Assembly: GCF_010548305.1 (NCBI RefSeq)
Contig: NZ_JAAGLV010000002.1
Location: 1 to 64,000 of the forward strand
Reading direction: 5' to 3'
Length of the DNA: 64,000 nt
Origin: Streptomyces sp. SID13031
Lineage (GTDB): Bacteria > Actinomycetota > Actinomycetes > Propionibacteriales > Kribbellaceae
The notes beneath the pieces are model-generated. The model was not told the origin of the DNA. It ran no database searches and worked only from the letters and a program-made list of their open reading frames with translations. Made by a program: the position numbers and the translations under genes. How positions within the stretch are numbered: position 1 is the first letter of the stretch; each line of letters starts with the position of its first letter. Below are positions 59,732-64,000 of this stretch, piece by piece.

Positions 59732-60919
59732 ATGCAGTTCGGAGTGTTCACGGTCGGCGACATCGCGCCGGATCCCATCAGTGGGTACACCTACAGCGAG
59801 GCCGAGCGGATCGACAACATGATCCGGGTGGCCCGCCGGGCCGACGAGGTCGGGCTGGACGTGTTCGCGCTGGGGGAGCACCACAATCCGCCGTTCGTAC
59901 CGTCGTCCCCGACGACGCTGCTGGCCTACATCGCGGCGCAGACGAAGAACCTCGTGCTGAGTACGTCGGTGACGCTGATGACCACCAACGACCCGGTGAA
60001 GCTCGCGGAGGACTACGCGATGCTCCAGCACGTCGCCAAGGGCCGGCTCGACCTGATGGTCGGGCGCGGCAACACCGTCCCCGTCTACCCGTGGTTCGGC
60101 AAGGACATCCGGCAGGGCGTGGCCCTGGCGCTGGAGAACTACAACCTGCTGCACCGGTTGTGGCGCGAAGACGTGGTCGACTGGGAGGGCCGGTTCCGTA
60201 CCGCGCTGCAGGGGTTCACCTCGACGCCGCGGCCGCTGGACGACGTACCGCCGTTCGTCTGGCACGGCTCGATTCGGACGCCGGAGATCGCGGAGCAGGC
60301 GGCCTTCTACGGCAACGGCTTCTTCGCCAACCACATCCTGGCGCCGAACTTCCACTTCAAGCAGCTGGTGGACCTCTACCGGCAGCGGTTCGAGCACTAC
60401 GGGCACGGCACCGCGGCACAGGCGATCGTCGGGCTCGGTGGCATGTCGTTCATCGCGAAGCGTTCCCAGGACGCGGTGAAGGCGTTCCGGCCGTACTTCG
60501 AGAACTATCCGGTGTTCCGGGGCTCCAAGCTCGAGGACCACATGGCCGGCACTCCGCTGACGGTCGGTAGTCCGCAGGAGGTCATCGACAAGGTGCTCAC
60601 CTTCCAGGAGGGCTTCGGCGACTACCAGCGGCAACTGTTCGCGGTCGACGGGCTCGCCCTGCCGATCGAGGTCGCGCTCGAGCAGGTCGAGTTGCTCGGC
60701 ACCGAGGTCGTCCCGGTACTACGTAAGGAGCTGGAGTCGCGTCGCGCGCCGGGTGTACCCGACGCCCCCACCCACGGCTCGCTCGTCCTGGCGAAGTACG
60801 GCGACGCGGAACCGCGCCAGCCGCGCCCGAACCCGAACCGTGGTGACAACCTGTCCGGCACCTCGCCATACCAGGACAGCGACCCGAACGTCGAGGCGAA
60901 CTTCCCGGTGGCGTTCTGA
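59732..60919 (+). CDS. LLM-class FMN-dependent monooxygenase, CE1758 family
   Basis: This 395-residue luciferase-like TIM-barrel enzyme starts MQFGVFTVGDIAPDP. ALGEHHNPPF, the GRGNTVPVYPWFGKDIRQG region and VWHGSIRTPEIAEQA agree closely with the CE1758 family. Such enzymes oxidise small organic molecules using FMNH2 from a partner reductase, here the third gene. ATG 59732 follows GAGGAGG; an upstream ATG at 59699 lies within the operator. Its stop overlaps the MarR start by one base. Confidence 0.92.
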   Translation: MQFGVFTVGDIAPDPISGYTYSEAERIDNMIRVARRADEVGLDVFALGEHHNPPFVPSSPTTLLAYIAAQTKNLVLSTSVTLMTTNDPVKLAEDYAMLQHVAKGRLDLMVGRGNTVPVYPWFGKDIRQGVALALENYNLLHRLWREDVVDWEGRFRTALQGFTSTPRPLDDVPPFVWHGSIRTPEIAEQAAFYGNGFFANHILAPNFHFKQLVDLYRQRFEHYGHGTAAQAIVGLGGMSFIAKRSQDAVKAFRPYFENYPVFRGSKLEDHMAGTPLTVGSPQEVIDKVLTFQEGFGDYQRQLFAVDGLALPIEVALEQVELLGTEVVPVLRKELESRRAPGVPDAPTHGSLVLAKYGDAEPRQPRPNPNRGDNLSGTSPYQDSDPNVEANFPVAF

Positions 60920-61368
60920 TGGACGGTACGACGCGACTCGCGAACGTGGCCTGGGAAGCGATGTTCCGCGCCCAGGCCACGCTGGCCCGCGAGTTCGAGC
61001 GGGACGGCGACTGGGGAGACCTGTTGCCGCGCGAGTACGGCGTTCTGTACGCCTTGTCGACGGCGGCCGAGGGACTGCGGATCATCGATCTCTGCGACGA
61101 TGCCCTGCTGACCCAGGCGGGCGTCTCGCGGTTGGTCAGCCGCCTCGAGCGGCGCGGCCTGGTGGAACGCAGCCCCGATCCCCACGACGGGCGGGCCTCC
61201 CGTCTTCGCCTCACCGCTGAAGGCCGCGAGGTCCAGCGCCGGATAGGCAGGGTGCACGCGCGCCAGGTCACCAAGGCGATGACGCGCGCCCTCACCCCCA
61301 CGCAACTCAAGACGCTGCACGAGCTCAGCATCGCCCTGCTGGAGCAAGCCGAAAGGACAACAGAATGA
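60919..61368 (+). CDS. MarR family transcriptional regulator
   Basis: This 149-residue winged-helix repressor has its recognition helix in LLTQAGVSRLVSRLERRGLVERS-like sequence near 65-88 and its wing with DPHDGRASRLRLT. It starts on the last base of the monooxygenase stop and overlaps the reductase start, so the three are one operon. It probably binds the tandem site at 59664-59706 and is released by a substrate, phenolic compound or oxidant. Confidence 0.9.
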   Translation: MDGTTRLANVAWEAMFRAQATLAREFERDGDWGDLLPREYGVLYALSTAAEGLRIIDLCDDALLTQAGVSRLVSRLERRGLVERSPDPHDGRASRLRLTAEGREVQRRIGRVHARQVTKAMTRALTPTQLKTLHELSIALLEQAERTTE

Positions 61369-62042
61369 CCGCCGGTACTTTCACCCTGGCCGTGATCAGC
61401 GCGGGTGTCAGCGACCCGTCGTCGACCCGCCTGCTCGCGGACCGTACCGCCCAGAAGGCAGTCGACACCCTCCGCGCGGCAGGCGTGACCGCCACCGTCA
61501 GCATCATCGACCTCGCCCCGATCGCGGTGGAGATCGCTCGCTCGATCGTCTCCGGCCTGCCGACCCCTGAGGTCTAGACGGCCATCGAACGGCTGGCCGC
61601 CGCCGACGCGATCATCGCCTCGACGCCGGTCTACAAGGCAGCGATCAGCGGCCTCTTCAAGTCGTTCATCGACTTGATCGACAACGACCTACTGGTAGCC
61701 AAACCGGTGATCCTGGCCGCCACCGGAGGCACAGCCCGGCACGCGATGGTCGTCGACGACCACCTCCGCCCGCTCTTCGCGTTCCTCCGTGCCATCCCGC
61801 TACCGACCTCGCTGTACGCAGCCCCCGAGGACTGGGGCTCCGCGGAACTCGGCCAGCGGATCGGTCGCGCGGCGAACGAGCTGACGATGCTCCTGCTGAG
61901 CGGCGCACCGAGCCAGATCGCCGACGCCAACTGGTCCGGCCACCAGCACCAGTTCGCCGGCAACGCCACCAGATCGGAACGCTCGGTCGAAGACGTCGAC
62001 TTCACCACCGACCTGATGCGCCTCGCCACCGGCGGCTCATGA
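61365..62042 (+). pseudogene. NADPH-dependent FMN reductase (CE1759 family) with in-frame amber codon
   Basis: The reading frame encodes 70 residues, MTAGTFTLAVISAGVSDPSS to SGLPTPEV, then a TAG at 61575. It goes on in the same frame for 154 codons (AIERLAAADAIIASTPVYKA, SGLFKSFIDLID and AATGGTARHAM) to a TGA at 62040. Both halves align end to end with FMN reductases of this family, which hand FMNH2 to the CE1758 monooxygenase. One base change, for example CAG to TAG, explains the break. Everything else looks unworn, so the mutation is recent, a sequencing error, or a suppressed codon. The last 6 bp overlap the PL7 gene. Confidence 0.85.
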
Positions 62043-63194
62043 GTGGCTGAAAGCCAGGCCGTACAGGGTGGTCTGGCCGTAGTTGGTGCTGGCGCACGGT
62101 GAGGAGTTGGAGCAGTTCGCCTGGGTGTAGGCGCCGGCCTTGAAGTAGGCGCCGGTGAAGTTCTTGCTGATCGTGGTCTGCAGGGTGCCGTTGTAGTAGG
62201 CCTTGACCTTGCCGGCGTTGACGACGAACTTCGCCTCGTAGACGGTGCCCAGGACGTACGAGCTGGTGACCAGCTTGTGGTGGGTGGTGTCGCCGTTGGT
62301 GACGTAGAGGCTGGTGCCTTCCAGGCGGAAGACGGTGACGTCGTCATCGGCGTCGTGGATCTGGGCGCCGACCAGCGCCGGTTTGTCGGCCGGGAGATGG
62401 TCGAAGGACTCCCGGACCACCAGCGTGTGGGTGCCCGAGGTCGACGACCAGCTCGCGTTGCTGGTGCCGTTGTTGGCCATCTCCCGCAGCTCCGACCGCG
62501 GGTTGCTCGATCCGCTGGTCGTCACCCCGTTGACCGGCGCCCGGAACTGGACACCGTCACCTGCGACCACGAAGTACGGGCTGTTGGTGTAGCTGTCCAG
62601 GGCGGGTTGCTTGATCTCCGTGGGGCTGCCGGAAGAACCGGTCGGCAGGGTCAGCTTCCAGTTCGTCAGATCGAGCACATCAGCCGGTACGCCGCTGCCG
62701 GTACCGCCGTCAGCTCCCCAGACCTCGATCTCGGTGACGCTGTTCCAGGTGCCTGTACCACCGCTGTTCTCGACGTACCCGTGGCCGACGTAACGGACCT
62801 TGGACGCGGCCCGGTCGGTGAAGTCGAAGACCTGCAATCCCGTGCTCGTGCCACTGCTCTGGCCGTCGAACACCTCGACCCAGGCCGAGCCGTTCCAGAG
62901 CTGGAGCTCGAAGTCGTTCTTGCGGCTGTCGCCCTTGTAGACGGCGACTTTCAGGTGCGACACGGTCCGCGAGGCGCCGAGGTCGAGCTGCAGCCACGCG
63001 CCGTCGCCGTCCCCGGACCAGCGACTGGAGTAGTTGTTGTCCACCACGTTCGCCGCGACGTTGGCGTCGCTGGTGCTGGCGGTCACGGAACCGGCCGCCG
63101 GGGTGATCTCGACGGCGGCCGCCGCGGCCGGACCGGCGATCAGAGCGGGGGCGATCAAGGCAAGGGCGAGACTCAGGACGATCTGACGTTTCAT
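62037..63194 (-). CDS. Secreted PL7 alginate lyase with N-terminal F5/8 domain
   Basis: This 385-residue exported lyase has a signal peptide (1-27), an F5/8 type C (CBM32-like) domain (about 30-160) and a PL7 beta-jelly-roll (about 172-385). The PL7 motifs are RSELRE at 233-238, QIH at 278-280 and YFKAGAYTQ at 350-358; R, Q, H and Y of these form the active site. QIH, rather than QVH, is usually seen in enzymes that prefer polyguluronate. It cuts alginate by beta-elimination. No signature operator like that of the GH8 gene is visible. Confidence 0.93.
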   Translation of the reverse strand: MKRQIVLSLALALIAPALIAGPAAAAAVEITPAAGSVTASTSDANVAANVVDNNYSSRWSGDGDGAWLQLDLGASRTVSHLKVAVYKGDSRKNDFELQLWNGSAWVEVFDGQSSGTSTGLQVFDFTDRAASKVRYVGHGYVENSGGTGTWNSVTEIEVWGADGGTGSGVPADVLDLTNWKLTLPTGSSGSPTEIKQPALDSYTNSPYFVVAGDGVQFRAPVNGVTTSGSSNPRSELREMANNGTSNASWSSTSGTHTLVVRESFDHLPADKPALVGAQIHDADDDVTVFRLEGTSLYVTNGDTTHHKLVTSSYVLGTVYEAKFVVNAGKVKAYYNGTLQTTISKNFTGAYFKAGAYTQANCSNSSPCASTNYGQTTLYGLAFSHS

Positions 63195-63307
63195 CGGATC
63201 CCTCGGAGATCTGTCGAATTACCGGATCATCAGCCCTGTGATCATGCGGACACGCAGTGCAATCTGTCAATCCGCAACTCCACCGGCAAACTCGTCGTCG
63301 GCTGACC

Positions 63308-63958
63308 TCAGTCGGCGCCGGTTGTCTGGTGGGCGAGGTTCGATGGAGTGCCGCGGTGGAAGGCGCGGATCCGGTAGGACGCGGTGCGTTCGGCGGGCAG
63401 GGTGGTCAGCTCGGTGAAGGTGGAGTCGGGATCGATGAAGCCCGCCACCCGGTACGTCGGTTGGCCCTGGGGCTTGATCTCCAGGAGGTAGCCGTCCTCG
63501 TCGGTGGCGTTGTCCTTCCAGGTGACTCGTACTCCGTCCTTGCCGACCGACTTGGCGGCGATCTCGGTGGGGGAGTCCGGGGCGGTGTTCTCGCTCACCG
63601 AGTGGAAAATGGTTGCTGCGGGCAACTTGACTTCGACCGGGGTGGAGGCGGGGCCGAGGACCGGGGTGACCCGGTAGTAGAACGGGGTCTTCGGCATCAG
63701 GTCGGGATGCTTGTACAGCTGCTGGTCGGCGGAGACGAAGTCGAGGATCGTGTAGCGGCCCTCGGGTTCGGTGGCGAACTCGACGATGGTGCTGGTGGAG
63801 TCCGCCGGGGCACCCGACCAGGACAGGGTGATGTCGGTCGGGGTGTCGAGGGTGGCTGACAACTGGAGTGACGGGGCGTGGGTGCCGGCCGACTGACCGG
63901 TTGACGAGCAACCGGTCAGCGCGGCCAGCACCGTCGCCGCGATGGCGAGGTGCTTCAA
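63308..63958 (-). CDS. Lipoprotein with two fibronectin III-like domains
   Basis: This 216-residue lipoprotein has lipobox AALTGC (C17) and two beta-sandwich units (about 30-115 and 125-210), with ITLSWSGAPADSTSTIVEF-like strands in the first and VRVTWKDNATDEDGYLLEI in the second. Both show the FN3 pattern of a W in strand B and Y-x-(V/I)-R in strand F (YYRVTPV, YRIRAF). No catalytic domain is present. It may hold or bind extracellular polysaccharide, perhaps with the lyase next to it. Confidence 0.75.
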   Translation of the reverse strand: MKHLAIAATVLAALTGCSSTGQSAGTHAPSLQLSATLDTPTDITLSWSGAPADSTSTIVEFATEPEGRYTILDFVSADQQLYKHPDLMPKTPFYYRVTPVLGPASTPVEVKLPAATIFHSVSENTAPDSPTEIAAKSVGKDGVRVTWKDNATDEDGYLLEIKPQGQPTYRVAGFIDPDSTFTELTTLPAERTASYRIRAFHRGTPSNLAHQTTGAD

Positions 63959-63965
63959 CGGGACG

Positions 63966-64000
63966 CTACTTCCGCCAGAAGTTGACGCCGCTCCACTGGA
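63966..64000 (-). CDS. Possible C-terminal end of a further gene
   Basis: On the minus strand the window edge reads QWSGVNFWRK followed by TAG, 8 bp before the lipoprotein start. The aromatic ending is plausible for a secreted sugar-binding protein, but ten residues cannot establish a gene. Confidence 0.3.
   Translation of the reverse strand, partial: QWSGVNFWRK

Overview
The window is chromosomal DNA of a high-GC actinomycete. Leaderless and GTG starts, IdeR/DmdR1-type iron boxes, a WhiB2-type regulator, coenzyme F420 genes, LAxTG (class E) sortase signals and a protein set typical of soil Propionibacteriales point to Kribbella or a close relative. The genus is inferred from remembered protein families, not from a search. 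No rRNA, tRNA, CRISPR array, phage or antibiotic cluster was found. Nearly all of the sequence is dense protein-coding DNA. The two less ordinary stretches are 11.9-12.9 kb (repeats and leader RNA) and 15.3-15.9 kb (gene debris).

Layout. 0-9.1 kb: the right end of an IS30-type element, a secreted GH8 enzyme behind a palindromic operator, a small set of phosphatase, glycerol-1-phosphate dehydrogenase-like and cytidylyltransferase-like genes, a divergent galE, and a secreted GH95 fucosidase. 9.2-12.9 kb: metY-metX behind a seven-residue Cys-Cys-Cys leader peptide, then about 900 bp of non-coding DNA with a hexamer array, two copies of a long hairpin element and 100-bp-spaced direct repeats, then a stand-alone DUF1016 N-terminal domain. 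13.5-19.2 kb: an SDR, a TIGR03089 protein, tatA, a frameshifted M1 peptidase remnant, an iron-regulated siderophore-interacting protein and two CNNM/CBS membrane proteins. 19.2-27.3 kb: a complete heme acquisition locus, with heme oxygenase-HmuT-HmuU-HmuV on one strand and two LASTG-anchored surface proteins (one with an HtaA heme-binding domain) plus a DUF2470 protein on the other, divided by two iron boxes. 27.3-33.7 kb: a two-component system and a MacB-like ABC exporter with a peptidoglycan-binding adaptor and a lipoprotein. Matching direct-repeat sites lie in front of both transcription units.

33.8-55.9 kb is the conserved actinobacterial block around WhiB2: NAD kinase, mannose-1-phosphate guanylyltransferase, F420 genes fbiA/fbiB, whiB2, a large membrane glycosyltransferase, a DUF5719 protein, a degenerate metallopeptidase-family protein, DUF3499, manB, Trm112, a TobH-like SIS protein, manA, a cation transporter and ahcY. 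manA, manB and manC together make GDP-mannose from fructose-6-phosphate. A sugar oxidoreductase/ThuA pair and a secreted protein are inserted into this block. 55.9-64 kb: a methyltransferase, RDD and SpoIIM membrane proteins, DUF1206, a flavin monooxygenase-MarR-FMN reductase operon whose reductase has an in-frame amber codon, a secreted PL7 alginate lyase and a lipoprotein.

The strongest leads are the cysteine leader peptide before metYX, the paired hairpin elements at 12.2 and 12.7 kb, the shared OmpR-type direct repeats of the ABC/two-component locus, the surface-protein module shared by the two sortase substrates of the heme locus, and the amber-interrupted FMN reductase.
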